Shown here one piece after another: positions 45,526-54,557 of a stretch of DNA of 64,000 bases. Source of the DNA: Pullichristensenella sp963930055 (GTDB taxonomy: Bacteria; Bacillota; Clostridia; Christensenellales; Aristaeellaceae). The position numbers were made by a program, and so were the translations under genes. How positions within the stretch are numbered: the first letter of the stretch is position 1; every line of letters starts with the position of its first letter. The notes beneath the pieces are model-generated. The model did no database searches, was not told the origin of the DNA, and worked only from the letters and a program-made list of their open reading frames with translations. The stretch is from positions 676,127 to 740,126 of the forward strand of contig CAWVKS010000008.1 in NCBI GenBank assembly GCA_963930055.1, read 5' to 3'.

Positions 45526-47568
45526 TCAGCCTTCCTCCTTTTCCAAATCCGGCAGGCGGACGATCCTCTTTTCCCCTTCGCCCAGCCGCAAAGAGCATTG
45601 CGCTACTTGGGCGCTGCCATCCGTCAGCCGCCGCCAGGTGAGCAACCGATAATCGCCTGCCGGCACGCGGCAGCGATAGGCGCCCTTTCGCGGCGGAACA
45701 TGCCATTGGGGAACAAGCCGCCAGTCGTCTTTCCTGCGGATGAACAGCGACCAGCCGTTCATAAACTCCATCTCCGGCCGCGGAGGCGCTATCAACAGCA
45801 CGGCCGCAGCGGGTTCTTCGGGCATCAGGATCAAATATTCGCCGTTCATTTTGCAGAGTACCTGCCCGCGGCTCCTGTCCAGCGCCGCCGGGATCCCCAG
45901 CGCACGGCACAACTGCGTCAGCAGCACAGGCCGAGCCTCCAACGGGCACAGGCCCGTTTGCAGCGCGCAGGGAACGCTGGGGATCAAGCCCGCCGCGTCC
46001 TCCGCCTCCATAGCGCAGTGTTCAAGCACCCATTGTTCCAGCAAACGCGGATCAGCCCGGAACGCTTCCTGCTGCTCGGGCGTGAAGAAGTTCTGGACAT
46101 AGCGCCGGTGCGCTGTCAGTTCCTCGGTGGCAACGCGGGGCGGCAACACATACCGCAGAAAATCTTCTTCCTCCAGCCCCTCGCGCACGGCCATAGCGCC
46201 ATGGAGCATATCTTCCAGCACCGGCATACCAATATCTGCCAGATCCTTTTCGTTAAGCGTAGCCACCAACGCCGCGCGCAGAGGTTCGTCATCCGCCGTG
46301 AGGAATTCCCGCAGCACGCCCACGTTTTCTCCCGCCCAGGACAGGCGTTCCGCAAGCGCCGGGAACGCCGCTGCCAGATCCGCATCGCCAAACCCCTGCC
46401 GGCGCGCCTCGCAGGCTTTTCCCGGATCCGTGTCGCCAAACACAGCTTTCTTTTGCGCGGCGGTAGCTTCCGACGTATAGGGCGTCTTTCCACCCGGGAC
46501 GCGCATGCATACGATCTGCCATCCCTCTTCGGGCGCAAAGGCGGCCAGACGCAGCGTCGCGCTTGTCTCCTCCGCGTCAAGGAAAACTTCCGCCATCCCC
46601 TGCGCGCTCCATGCGGAGAGTTTGACCGTTCCAAACCCCACCGGCCAGCGCGCCTCGCCGTTTTCATCGCTGCGCAGGATCGCCAGGGGAATAAAGCCGC
46701 CGCTGTTGAACTCCTCAACCCGCACCAGCGCATCGGGCACAGGCCGTCCCTCCGCGTCCACAACGCGCGCCGCGACGATCTTGACCTTCGCATAGTGGGA
46801 CAGATGGGAGCCAAAGGTCATTCCCCCGGCCTGATAGTGGAATTCCGGCGCGCCCACCAGGCTGAATCCGGTCGTCTGCGCCATCATGGCCTGCGCGGCC
46901 GCCTCGTTGAACCAGCCGCGGTCCAGAATGCCTTCCGGTTCGCATCCGCCCATGAAATGCCAGCCATCTTCCAACAACACCTCGGCAAAGACATGGCCGT
47001 CGTCCCTCATGGGCCACATGGAGGTAATCGTTCTGGCGGGCAGGCCCACGCTGCGCAGGGCGGCGACCAGATAGGCGGCTTCTTCGCCGCAGCGGGCATA
47101 GGTAGAACCGTACACGCACAGGGGCGAGGCATCCCGCCCGTCCGTCATGCGGTATCCCGCGGTGCAGCCGCACCACAAATTGACCGCCAACGCCGCCTGC
47201 GCCGCGGTTTTCCCTTCTACATATGGCAAGAGCATTTGGCAAAAGCGCTCACGATGCTCCACGATGGCCTCGGCGTTTATGCGATAAGCAGCCACAAACG
47301 CCAGAAAATCCTCCTCCGCAAGCGCCCGCGTCCAAGGCATCTGCTCCCGCATGCGCGCCGCATGGACGGCAAAGCGTTTAAGCAGCGCAGAATCCAGCTC
47401 CGCGCGCTCGCAAGCGGTCAGGCAGGTAAGATAATATTGCATGATCCGCCGTTGCGCTTCGGTGCAATCCGCAAGTGCAGCGTCCCATTCGCCCTGCCGC
47501 GCGCCCAAAAGCGCGTATTTGCGCTTACCTTCTTCCTCCAGGTACTGTTCCAACGCCTCAAATGTCAT
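45526..47568 (-). CDS. Transglutaminase-like protein, paralog 2
   Basis: A 680-residue protein with the same architecture as the neighbour: transglutaminase-like core YARCGEEAAYLVAALRSVGL (Cys), DGHVFAEVLLEDGWHFMGGC (His), EPEGILDRGWF, then a regulatory-type beta domain (VKIVAARVVDAEGRPVPDAL). Unlike paralog 1 it shows no signal peptide at the called start (MTFEALEQYLEEEGKRK), so it may be cytoplasmic or its start may be elsewhere. Tandem duplication is evident. Its start is 16 bases after the binding-protein gene. Confidence 0.78.
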   Translation of the reverse strand: MTFEALEQYLEEEGKRKYALLGARQGEWDAALADCTEAQRRIMQYYLTCLTACERAELDSALLKRFAVHAARMREQMPWTRALAEEDFLAFVAAYRINAEAIVEHRERFCQMLLPYVEGKTAAQAALAVNLWCGCTAGYRMTDGRDASPLCVYGSTYARCGEEAAYLVAALRSVGLPARTITSMWPMRDDGHVFAEVLLEDGWHFMGGCEPEGILDRGWFNEAAAQAMMAQTTGFSLVGAPEFHYQAGGMTFGSHLSHYAKVKIVAARVVDAEGRPVPDALVRVEEFNSGGFIPLAILRSDENGEARWPVGFGTVKLSAWSAQGMAEVFLDAEETSATLRLAAFAPEEGWQIVCMRVPGGKTPYTSEATAAQKKAVFGDTDPGKACEARRQGFGDADLAAAFPALAERLSWAGENVGVLREFLTADDEPLRAALVATLNEKDLADIGMPVLEDMLHGAMAVREGLEEEDFLRYVLPPRVATEELTAHRRYVQNFFTPEQQEAFRADPRLLEQWVLEHCAMEAEDAAGLIPSVPCALQTGLCPLEARPVLLTQLCRALGIPAALDRSRGQVLCKMNGEYLILMPEEPAAAVLLIAPPRPEMEFMNGWSLFIRRKDDWRLVPQWHVPPRKGAYRCRVPAGDYRLLTWRRLTDGSAQVAQCSLRLGEGEKRIVRLPDLEKEEG

Positions 47569-47584
47569 TGTGTTCCTCCCGATC

Positions 47585-49111
47585 CTAGCCGAACAGGATG
47601 CGCTGATAGATCTCTGTCAACTCCGTAAGGCCATATTGTTCAAGCTGGGCAAGATAGGCGTCCCATTCCTCATCCACATTCGCCTGACCGGTAATCCACT
47701 GCGCCATCTTCGTCTTTACATAGCTGTTGATGTCTACCGAAAGGGTCGAAGCACGGCGGATATCCGTTTCGTCTTCCAGCCACACGGCGGGGAAGATTTC
47801 GTTCAGATACGGCTCATAGGCGGCGTCCGCTTCAGCTTTGTAGTCGGGAACCGGCGTATCCTCTCCCGCGCTGAGGAGTACGTTATCCTTGTTGTTTTTG
47901 GGCAGGGATTGCGTGTAGTAGTTGTACCATGCATATGTTTCGTCCTTTTCCGCGCTCCAGTCGCTGCGATCCACCATTTGGAACAAATGCTCATCCAGCT
48001 TGACGATGGAATCTCCCAGCGGGCCGTGTTCCAGCTGTATGGAGACATCCGGGTCGAAGGTCACGTCAAACCAGCGAATAATGGTGGCGGCCATGTCTTC
48101 ATCACAGCGGTCTGTCAGCGCTACCTGTGAGCGGAACAGCGATGTCCCGTTGCTGGAACGATGGAACACCGGCTCATCGCAACCCTTGAGCACCGGCAAA
48201 TATACATAACTGCCCTCAATGGGTTGATTATAGGAAATACACACACCCACCAGGCCCTGATTGACCTTGGCCGTCCACATGGATTCATCCTGCGTAAACA
48301 GTTCTGGATCAATCAGCCCCTCCTGATACAGATCGGCAAAATAGCGGATAAATTCACGGTATTCCTCGGTATTGGCGGCAAAGCGGATGGTATCGCCGTC
48401 GCGATAGAAAAAAGGATATTCGCTCTTCTCATAGGCGTCCACGCCAAACCAGCCGGCACACATGCCCAGGGAGAGGTTGTCCGGCGTGCCGGAAAAGGGG
48501 ATCTCGTCGTTGGGGTCGCCATTCCCGTTCGCGTCCTCATCGCGGAAGGCAATCAAAACTTCCTTGAGTTCCTCCGGCGTGGTCGGCACGCTCAAGCCCA
48601 GGCGGTCGAGCCATTCGCTGTTAATGTAGGGCAGGTAGTTTACCAAGGGTTCATTTACCAAAAAGGGAATGGTGTAGATATGTCCGTCGGGCAGCGTCAT
48701 TGCTTCGCGCACGCCGGGCTCGTCTAACACCGCGGAAATATTGGGGGCATAGGTTTCAATCAGGTCTTCCAGAGGCAGCAGCAGGCCATCCGACATGCCC
48801 AGCTCAATGATGTCGGAAGTAGAAAGCGTCCAGCCCGCCAATACATGCGGATAATCATTGCCCATCAGCAGCGTATTCAAACGCTCCCGGGCAACCTCGT
48901 ATGGATAAAGCTGAAGATCCACATGTACGCCCGTCATCTCCTCCAGGATGGGATACATGATTTTTTCCTCCGGGGTGCCATAATCGTCCACCAGTATTTC
49001 AAAGCTGACGGGTTCATCAACGATCGGCAGCCCCGAAGATGTAACCTGCGCCAGAGAAACCGGCCCGCACAGCAGTGCCAACACAAGTAGGCCTGTAAGC
49101 AGTTTTTTCAT
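47585..49111 (-). CDS. Extracellular solute-binding protein of an LplABC-type ABC importer
   Basis: I chose ATG 49111 (GGAAGGAAG 3 bases upstream), which gives a signal peptide MKKLLTGLLVLALLCGPVSL. About 508 residues. The family opening is seen as DEPVSFEILVDDYGTPEEKI, with NTLLMGNDYPHVLAGW and later LKEVLIAFRDEDANGNGDPN (the DPNGNG calcium-loop-like motif common in this family). Members bind oligosaccharides; the operon context (peptidase, transglutaminase-like) also allows a peptide-like ligand. The lipobox is not evident. Confidence 0.88.
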   Translation of the reverse strand: MKKLLTGLLVLALLCGPVSLAQVTSSGLPIVDEPVSFEILVDDYGTPEEKIMYPILEEMTGVHVDLQLYPYEVARERLNTLLMGNDYPHVLAGWTLSTSDIIELGMSDGLLLPLEDLIETYAPNISAVLDEPGVREAMTLPDGHIYTIPFLVNEPLVNYLPYINSEWLDRLGLSVPTTPEELKEVLIAFRDEDANGNGDPNDEIPFSGTPDNLSLGMCAGWFGVDAYEKSEYPFFYRDGDTIRFAANTEEYREFIRYFADLYQEGLIDPELFTQDESMWTAKVNQGLVGVCISYNQPIEGSYVYLPVLKGCDEPVFHRSSNGTSLFRSQVALTDRCDEDMAATIIRWFDVTFDPDVSIQLEHGPLGDSIVKLDEHLFQMVDRSDWSAEKDETYAWYNYYTQSLPKNNKDNVLLSAGEDTPVPDYKAEADAAYEPYLNEIFPAVWLEDETDIRRASTLSVDINSYVKTKMAQWITGQANVDEEWDAYLAQLEQYGLTELTEIYQRILFG

Positions 49112-49147
49112 AATCTTCCTTCCTTTTCTGTACGTCTTTTGCAACAA

Positions 49148-50050
49148 TCATCCCTTGATCGCGCCGAGCATTACGCCCTTGACCAGATGTTTCTGTACAA
49201 AGGGGTACGCGATCAGCATCGGCAGGCAGGATAAAACGATCAGCGAATACTTCATCATTTCCGCCAGCGCTTCCAAGCGCTGCCGTTCGGCAAGCTGCTC
49301 CGGCGTAAAACCCGTGGCGGCGGCATTCCAGCTGTTTTGCAGAAGAACGCTGCGCAGCTGCATTTGCAACGGCCATTTGTTCTGGTCAGAAATATACAGC
49401 AGCGCGTTGAAATAGCTGTTCCAATGCGCCACGCCGTAATACAGCACCATAATGGCCACCAGCGCTCCCGACAACGGCAACGCCACCTGCAGGAAAAACC
49501 GCGTGTTGTTGCAACCGTCTATCCTTGCCGCTTCCAGCAGTTCTTTCGGTATTCCGGCCCTGAAAAAAGCGCGCGCCGTGAGCAGATTGTACACATTGAC
49601 CGCTCCGGGCAGGATAAGAGCCCACATTGTATCCAGCAGGCCCGTCTGCTGCACCACCAGATAGGTGGGCATCATACCGCCGCTGACAAACATCGTGATC
49701 ATATAAAATATCAGGATCGGCTTGCGCGCGGGAAAGTCCCTGCGGGAGAGGGCATAAGCCGTCGGCAGCGTGAGAAACAGGTTGACCAAAACCCCTACCA
49801 CAGTATAAACGACAGAGTTGAAAAACCCGCGGACGATGGCCGAATCCTTGAGTACGGTCTGATAGCCTTCCAAGGTAAAACCGACCGGCCAGAAGGTCAC
49901 GTCGCCTCCGGCCACGGCCACAGGGTCGCTGAAGGAGGATATCAGCACAAAATACACCGGATAGAGCGTGATGAGCAGGATCAGCGTGAGCACTACCAGC
50001 AGCACCGCGTCAAATACCTTGTCCGAACGGGAACCCGACTGGTTTTTCAT
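49148..50050 (-). CDS. ABC importer permease, LplC/YtcP type
   Basis: A 300-residue membrane protein with about six hydrophobic segments. The conserved EAA-type loop is seen as AFFRAGIPKELLEAARIDGC followed by NNTRFFLQVALPLSGALVA. N-terminal SRSDKVFDAVLLVVLTLILL and C-terminal HLVKGVMLGAIKG are typical of this subfamily. It works with the other permease and the binding protein. Confidence 0.93.
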   Translation of the reverse strand: MKNQSGSRSDKVFDAVLLVVLTLILLITLYPVYFVLISSFSDPVAVAGGDVTFWPVGFTLEGYQTVLKDSAIVRGFFNSVVYTVVGVLVNLFLTLPTAYALSRRDFPARKPILIFYMITMFVSGGMMPTYLVVQQTGLLDTMWALILPGAVNVYNLLTARAFFRAGIPKELLEAARIDGCNNTRFFLQVALPLSGALVAIMVLYYGVAHWNSYFNALLYISDQNKWPLQMQLRSVLLQNSWNAAATGFTPEQLAERQRLEALAEMMKYSLIVLSCLPMLIAYPFVQKHLVKGVMLGAIKG

Positions 50051-50062
50051 TCTTCTTCCCCC

Positions 50063-50986
50063 TTACCGCTCCGGTTCATCCGACAAACGCCGCGTGACGA
50101 AATACACCAGAACCAGCAGCACCAGGTTGACGGCGGAATTGAACAGGTCGATGGCCGTGGAGAAAGAAATGTCCCGGTTGAGCAATCCCATCTGGTACAC
50201 ATAGGTTGAAATGATTTGTGACACGCTGAGATTCAAATCATTTTGCAGGGCCAGCGCCTTTTCATAGCCAATGGACATCATTGAACCGCAACGCAAAAGA
50301 AGCATCAGCGCGGCGATTGGCTTCAGGGCGGGCAGGTCGATATAACGCACCCGCTGAAAGCGCGTCGCGCCGTCCATAATTGCCGCCTCGTGGTGTTCGG
50401 GATTTACGCGGGAAAGCGCCGCGTAAAAAATGAGAGAATTCCATCCTGTGGACTGCCAAACGCCGCTCCACACATAGATATGCCGCCACCAGAAGGGATT
50501 GTCCAAAAAATTGACCGATTCTCCGCCCAGCATTTGAATGAGCGTATTGACAATGCCGATCCTGGGAGAAAGGAACATGGTAATCATGCCGCACATAACG
50601 ATGGTGGAGATGAATTGCGGCGCATAGGTCACTGTCTGAACCACTTTCCGATACCGCTTATGGCGAAGAGCGTTGAGCGCGAGCGCGAAGAGGATGGCCA
50701 AAGGCAGCTCGACGGCCAGAGAGTAGACGCTTAGAATAAGCGTATTGCCGATGATATTCCATGCATTGGCGGATTGAAAGAACCGTTCAAAATTTTCCCA
50801 GCCCACCCACGTCGAGCCGGCGATCCCCCGGCGGGGATTGTAATCAAAAAACGCAATCTGCACGCCCCAAAGCGGCAAATAGCTGTATATGAACGTAATG
50901 ATCAGTCCTGGCAGGCAAAACAGCAAAAGCTCCCATGTAGCCTTGAAGGAATAAGATTTATTGCCAATGGTTCTGCGTCGCGTCAA
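50063..50986 (-). CDS. ABC importer permease, LplB/YteP type
   Basis: A 307-residue membrane protein; the EAA loop is YAALSRVNPEHHEAAIMDGA followed by TRFQRVRYIDLPALKPIAA. It starts at TTG 50986 with GGGAGA upstream. It is first in the six-gene operon and has a promoter at 51033-51061. No dedicated ATPase is encoded; importers of this subfamily often share a general MsmX-type ATPase. Confidence 0.92.
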   Translation of the reverse strand: MTRRRTIGNKSYSFKATWELLLFCLPGLIITFIYSYLPLWGVQIAFFDYNPRRGIAGSTWVGWENFERFFQSANAWNIIGNTLILSVYSLAVELPLAILFALALNALRHKRYRKVVQTVTYAPQFISTIVMCGMITMFLSPRIGIVNTLIQMLGGESVNFLDNPFWWRHIYVWSGVWQSTGWNSLIFYAALSRVNPEHHEAAIMDGATRFQRVRYIDLPALKPIAALMLLLRCGSMMSIGYEKALALQNDLNLSVSQIISTYVYQMGLLNRDISFSTAIDLFNSAVNLVLLVLVYFVTRRLSDEPER

Positions 50987-51032
50987 ACCAACATCTCCCT
51001 CTGGTGGTGCGTATCCTCCTCCCCCGCTTCAT

Positions 51033-51061
51033 ATTATAGCATCAACGGGGCTGGACAGCAA
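51033..51061 (-). promoter_or_regulatory. Promoter of the LplBC/transglutaminase/peptidase operon
   Basis: On the minus strand TTGCTG (51061-51056) and TATAAT (51038-51033) are 17 bases apart, 47 bases before the TTG start. Confidence 0.6.
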
Positions 51062-51105
51062 GAAGAGGACTTGTAAAATGAATCGCACAAAGCGGCGCCG
51101 GTTAT

Positions 51106-51134
51106 TTGACAACGAGGGCGTTTTGCCGTATAAT
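51106..51134 (+). promoter_or_regulatory. Consensus promoter of the glycosyltransferase-precursor operon
   Basis: TTGACA (51106-51111) and TATAAT (51129-51134) with exactly 17 bases between, ending 23 bases before the ATG. A perfect match suggests strong expression unless a repressor intervenes. Confidence 0.8.
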
Positions 51135-51157
51135 ATCAGCCAAAGGAGGATGGCGCA

Positions 51158-52276
51158 ATGACACTGTCCGTTTGTATGATCGTACGGGACGAAGCGCCGG
51201 TCCTTGAGCGTTGTCTGGATAGTTTGCGGGCCGTGTGGGACGAACTGATCGTTCTGGATACCGGTTCGACCGACGAAACGCCCGAAATCGCGCGGCGGTA
51301 TACGGACAAGGTATTCTTCATGCCTTGGGAAGACGATTTTGCCGCCGCCCGCAACCGGGCTTTCAGTTATGCCACGGGAGATTGGATCCTGAGCATTGAC
51401 GCGGACGAGTATCTGTCCCCGCAAAGCGTGGCGGCCATGTTGGAACTCAAGCGGACATTGACCGACCAGGTCGATTATGTGCGGGTGGGATTCCGTTTCT
51501 CCGGCCAGGGGGAACGCGGCGAGATGATGCGGGAAAAGCTTGTGCGCCGTGCCCGGAAGCCCGTGTGGAAAGAGCGGGTTTGCGAATACCTTGATATTGC
51601 CCCGGACTGGCGCGGGCTGACGCGGAGGGATATCACCATCATCCACGACAAGCTTCGCGTCAACGATCCCGGCCGCAATCTGCGCATTCTGCAAGCGCTG
51701 CGCGCTTCAGGCGACAGGTCGCCGCGAACGTTGTACGCCCTGTGCATGGCGTTAAACACGGCGGAACGCTATTCCGACATTCCGGAGGTATACGCGCAAC
51801 TTATGGCTGCCCGGGAAAGCGGCTATCTGTATGAGTGCCTTGAAAGCTATCTGCACGCCTTGAAGCAGCTTGGCCGCATGGAGGAACGCCTGCCAGCCCT
51901 TTCGCTGCTTCTGGAGATCGCGCAGCCCACGGCTTATCTGTGCTGTCAGATGGGGCAATGGTTCCTGGATCATGGCAAGGCGCAAACCGCTGCCGGCTGG
52001 TACACGTTGGCGCTGCACACCCCCTGCCGCGAGCCGGAAACCCTGAGCCAGCATCCGGGGTACGATTCATGGGTGCCGCATTTGCGCCTGTGCCGCTGCT
52101 ATGCCGCCCTTGGCAATTTCACCGCCGCTTGGGAGCACAACGAGAAGGCTGCCGGCACCCTGCCCGACAGCCGCATCATTGAGCAAAATCGCCGTGTCCT
52201 GCGCAAACATCTTACGCGCGGCGATTCTGCAATAGATTCAAAGCAGCAAAATCAAGGAGGATATCGTCATGAATGA
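51158..52276 (+). CDS. Family 2 glycosyltransferase with helical-repeat C-terminus, SunS-like
   Basis: A 372-residue protein. Residues 1-110 form the GT-A fold: MTLSVCMIVRDEAPVLERCL, IVLDTGSTDETPEIARRY and the metal-binding DAD at 81-83 (WILSIDADEYLS). Residues 190-350 are TPR-like helical repeats (LYALCMALNTAERYSDIPEV, LLEIAQPTAYLCCQMGQWFL). SunS/ThuS peptide glycosyltransferases have this layout. AAAGGAGG lies 8 bases before the ATG. Its last 8 bases overlap the precursor-peptide gene, so both are made together. That it glycosylates the peptide is an inference from this coupling; it has no membrane segment. Confidence 0.8.
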   Translation: MTLSVCMIVRDEAPVLERCLDSLRAVWDELIVLDTGSTDETPEIARRYTDKVFFMPWEDDFAAARNRAFSYATGDWILSIDADEYLSPQSVAAMLELKRTLTDQVDYVRVGFRFSGQGERGEMMREKLVRRARKPVWKERVCEYLDIAPDWRGLTRRDITIIHDKLRVNDPGRNLRILQALRASGDRSPRTLYALCMALNTAERYSDIPEVYAQLMAARESGYLYECLESYLHALKQLGRMEERLPALSLLLEIAQPTAYLCCQMGQWFLDHGKAQTAAGWYTLALHTPCREPETLSQHPGYDSWVPHLRLCRCYAALGNFTAAWEHNEKAAGTLPDSRIIEQNRRVLRKHLTRGDSAIDSKQQNQGGYRHE

Positions 52277-52424
52277 TAATTTGGAAAAAGATACGATGCT
52301 CACGGATTCCGAACTGGAAGAATTGCTGGACGAAGACGATCTTGACAATGTAGCCGGCGCAGGTAGCATTACCCGGCCGCCGCAGAGTGGCGACATTGGT
52401 AGAGACACCCCTTTCCTTTTCTGA
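52269..52424 (+). CDS. Cysteine-free RiPP/bacteriocin precursor peptide
   Basis: A 51-codon gene with AAGGAGG (52254-52260) 8 bases before its ATG, starting inside the glycosyltransferase stop (ATGAATGA). The leader (residues 1-32) is strongly acidic: MNDNLEKDTMLTDSELEELL, then DEDDLDNVAGAG. The LDNVAGAG end is a double-glycine-type site for a C39 peptidase. The predicted core is SITRPPQSGDIGRDTPFLF, 19 residues without Cys but with Ser33, Thr35, Ser40 and Thr47 as possible sugar sites. Facing genes encode an NHLM-type exporter with a C39 domain. I know no named family for this core. The exact cleavage point and modification are not proven. Confidence 0.75.
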   Translation: MNDNLEKDTMLTDSELEELLDEDDLDNVAGAGSITRPPQSGDIGRDTPFLF

Positions 52425-52438
52425 ACAGATTTAAGACC

Positions 52439-52480
52439 ACGCCTCTGGCCGCTTTGCGTGCCAGAGGCGTTCCTTTTGTT
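52439..52480. terminator. Terminator between the precursor peptide and the exporter genes
   Basis: Stem ACGCCTCTGGC (52439-52449) with GCCAGAGGCGT (52460-52470), then TCCTTTTGTTC. It separates converging transcripts. Confidence 0.8.
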
Positions 52481-52482
52481 CT

Positions 52483-54540
52483 TTATCGCGCTGTCCGCGA
52501 ATCATCAAGGCGCTGATTTTGTACCAGCTGCGCAAAGAGTCCGTTTTTCGCCAACAGCGCGTCAAATCCGCCTTCTTCCACGATGCGCCCCTGATCCATC
52601 ACCAGAATGCGATCCGCCCCCCGAATCGTGGAAAGGCGGTGCGCCACGACAATGCGCGTGCTGCCGTAAGCCATCAGCGCCTCCATTACCTGCGCCTGCG
52701 TGGCGTTGTCCAGCGCGCTGGTGGCCTCGTCCAGAATCAGTACCGCCGGGTCGTTCAGTACAGCGCGTGCTATGAGAATGCGCTGCCGCTGTCCTCCGGA
52801 CAGCGCAGCCTGCTGCGGGTTGATAAACGTATTTAATCCCATGGTCATATTCTGAATATCTCCGGCAATGCCCGCAGCTTCCGCGGCGCGCCATATTCGC
52901 GCGTCGTCCACATCGGAGGTACAAACGGCGATGTTGTCCCGCAGGCTGCCCAGCAACAGCTTGCCATCCTGCATGACCACGCCAAGCTGCCGGCGCACGC
53001 TGCTCTTGCTGACGGTCTGCAGATCGACGCCGTCATAACAAATCCTGCCCTCACGCGGCGTTTCCAAACCCAGCAGCAGGCGGATGACCGTACTCTTCCC
53101 ACAACCGGTGGGACCGACGATGGCGACGAACTCTCCGGGACGGATGTGCAGGGAAAAATTGGAAAGCACGTCGACCATGCCTTCCGCGTAGGAAAACGTT
53201 ACCTTTTCCATGCAAATCTCGCCCCGCAGGCGGGCAATTTCCGGCAGGCGTTCTTCTTGCTCCGGGTTTGTCTGCAAAACCGGCGCGAGCATGCGCAGCC
53301 CCGCAGCCACATTGCTCAGCGCCAACGGCATGCCCGCCATCACCGCGCCCAGCCCCGCCGCCGCTCCATAGGCGGCAATAAAACCCATGTAATTCGCAGC
53401 AGACATTTCCATGCGCGCCGCCCACAGATAAATCAGCAACATGCTTCCCAGCGAGACCGCCTGCAGCAACACGCTCTGAAGCCGCAGGAGAAACGGACCA
53501 CGGTAGGTGTATTCCATCTGCCGGTCAAAACCTTGCCGCCATTGGCAAAACGCCGCTTCTTCCCGGCCGGACAGCTTCAATTTGCGTATCCCCCGAATGA
53601 TGGCGTCCAGCAATCCGCCATTGCGGTTGCTCTGCTCCACCATAGAGGTCACGCGGCGGATCTGGCTTCTGAGCATTCCAAAGGAGAGAAGCGCCTGGAG
53701 CATTACGACCGCCAGCGTCAAAATGCCCAGCCCCACGCTCCAGCGCATGATCTGCAGCGCATACGCCCAGAAGAACAGGACGTGCGCCATCCCCGAAAAA
53801 AGAAATTCCACAAGGATGATACTCAGCGTTTGCATATAGTGCAATTCCGACGTCTGTTCGCTGGCGCTCTTCTGGCGGAAAAAGGGCGCTGGCATGCGCA
53901 GCAGGCGCTCGACCAGCGCCGCCTCCGCCTGTGTGGTCATATTTACCCACAGGTTCGTTACGCGCAGCTCCCTGATGGCTGACGACAGGTTTCTGGTCAC
54001 GATCACCAGCAGCGTCAGCAAAAATGCCGTTGCCAGCAAAGAAATGCTTCCCTGCGGAATGAGCTGTGTAAAGACCCATTGGGTGAATAACGGCAACAGC
54101 AACCCAGCCGCCGTTGCGATCGTCTCCATGCCCACACACTGCGCGATCTCGGCAGGCATCATTCCCCGAAGGATAAAACGCAGAAACTGCCTGCCCGTCA
54201 GAGGCCCCTCGGGCAGCGGCCGGTACAGCATTTGGGCGTCGCCGACAAAACGCTCTTCTTCTCCGGGGCGCAGCCTCTCCGCCGGACGGTCGGGGATATA
54301 GAGGCGGTACCTCCGCAAGCCCTCGGGCAGGAGCAATCCCTCCCCGCCATCTTTAAGGCTCACCCACATGGGCTGTCTGGTTTCCGAAAGGAATCGAGCC
54401 GATAGGGTCACCGGGCGCGACAAAACGTGGTGTTCCTCCATTAACCGTTGCAAAATGGCGGCGTCCGTCGCTTGCGCCAACGCAGGGACGCGAAAGAATC
54501 GCGCTGCCGCGGCATATATACTGCTATTTCCTGCGCGCAT
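52483..54540 (-). CDS. NHLM-type bacteriocin export ABC transporter without peptidase domain
   Basis: A 685-residue protein. Residues 1-130 are a soluble domain (RFLSETRQPMWVSLKDGGEG...), as in the second ABC protein of NHLM systems. Six membrane segments (about 150-430) and an ABC ATPase follow: Walker A AIVGPTGCGKSTVIRLLLG, signature AALSGGQRQRILIARAVLND, Walker B AVLILDEATSALDNATQAQV, H-loop VVAHRLSTI. It starts 17 bases after the peptidase-ABC gene, with AAAGGAG upstream. It is likely the partner half of the exporter for the precursor peptide. Confidence 0.88.
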   Translation of the reverse strand: MRAGNSSIYAAAARFFRVPALAQATDAAILQRLMEEHHVLSRPVTLSARFLSETRQPMWVSLKDGGEGLLLPEGLRRYRLYIPDRPAERLRPGEEERFVGDAQMLYRPLPEGPLTGRQFLRFILRGMMPAEIAQCVGMETIATAAGLLLPLFTQWVFTQLIPQGSISLLATAFLLTLLVIVTRNLSSAIRELRVTNLWVNMTTQAEAALVERLLRMPAPFFRQKSASEQTSELHYMQTLSIILVEFLFSGMAHVLFFWAYALQIMRWSVGLGILTLAVVMLQALLSFGMLRSQIRRVTSMVEQSNRNGGLLDAIIRGIRKLKLSGREEAAFCQWRQGFDRQMEYTYRGPFLLRLQSVLLQAVSLGSMLLIYLWAARMEMSAANYMGFIAAYGAAAGLGAVMAGMPLALSNVAAGLRMLAPVLQTNPEQEERLPEIARLRGEICMEKVTFSYAEGMVDVLSNFSLHIRPGEFVAIVGPTGCGKSTVIRLLLGLETPREGRICYDGVDLQTVSKSSVRRQLGVVMQDGKLLLGSLRDNIAVCTSDVDDARIWRAAEAAGIAGDIQNMTMGLNTFINPQQAALSGGQRQRILIARAVLNDPAVLILDEATSALDNATQAQVMEALMAYGSTRIVVAHRLSTIRGADRILVMDQGRIVEEGGFDALLAKNGLFAQLVQNQRLDDSRTAR

Positions 54541-54557
54541 ATGGTATACTCCTTTGT

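Noticed and set aside
51079..51162. A 27-codon frame (MNRTKRRRLFDNEGVLPYNI...) upstream of the glycosyltransferase
   Set aside because: It overlaps the consensus promoter and the ribosome site of the next gene, and has no ribosome site of its own; a second precursor peptide here is not supported.
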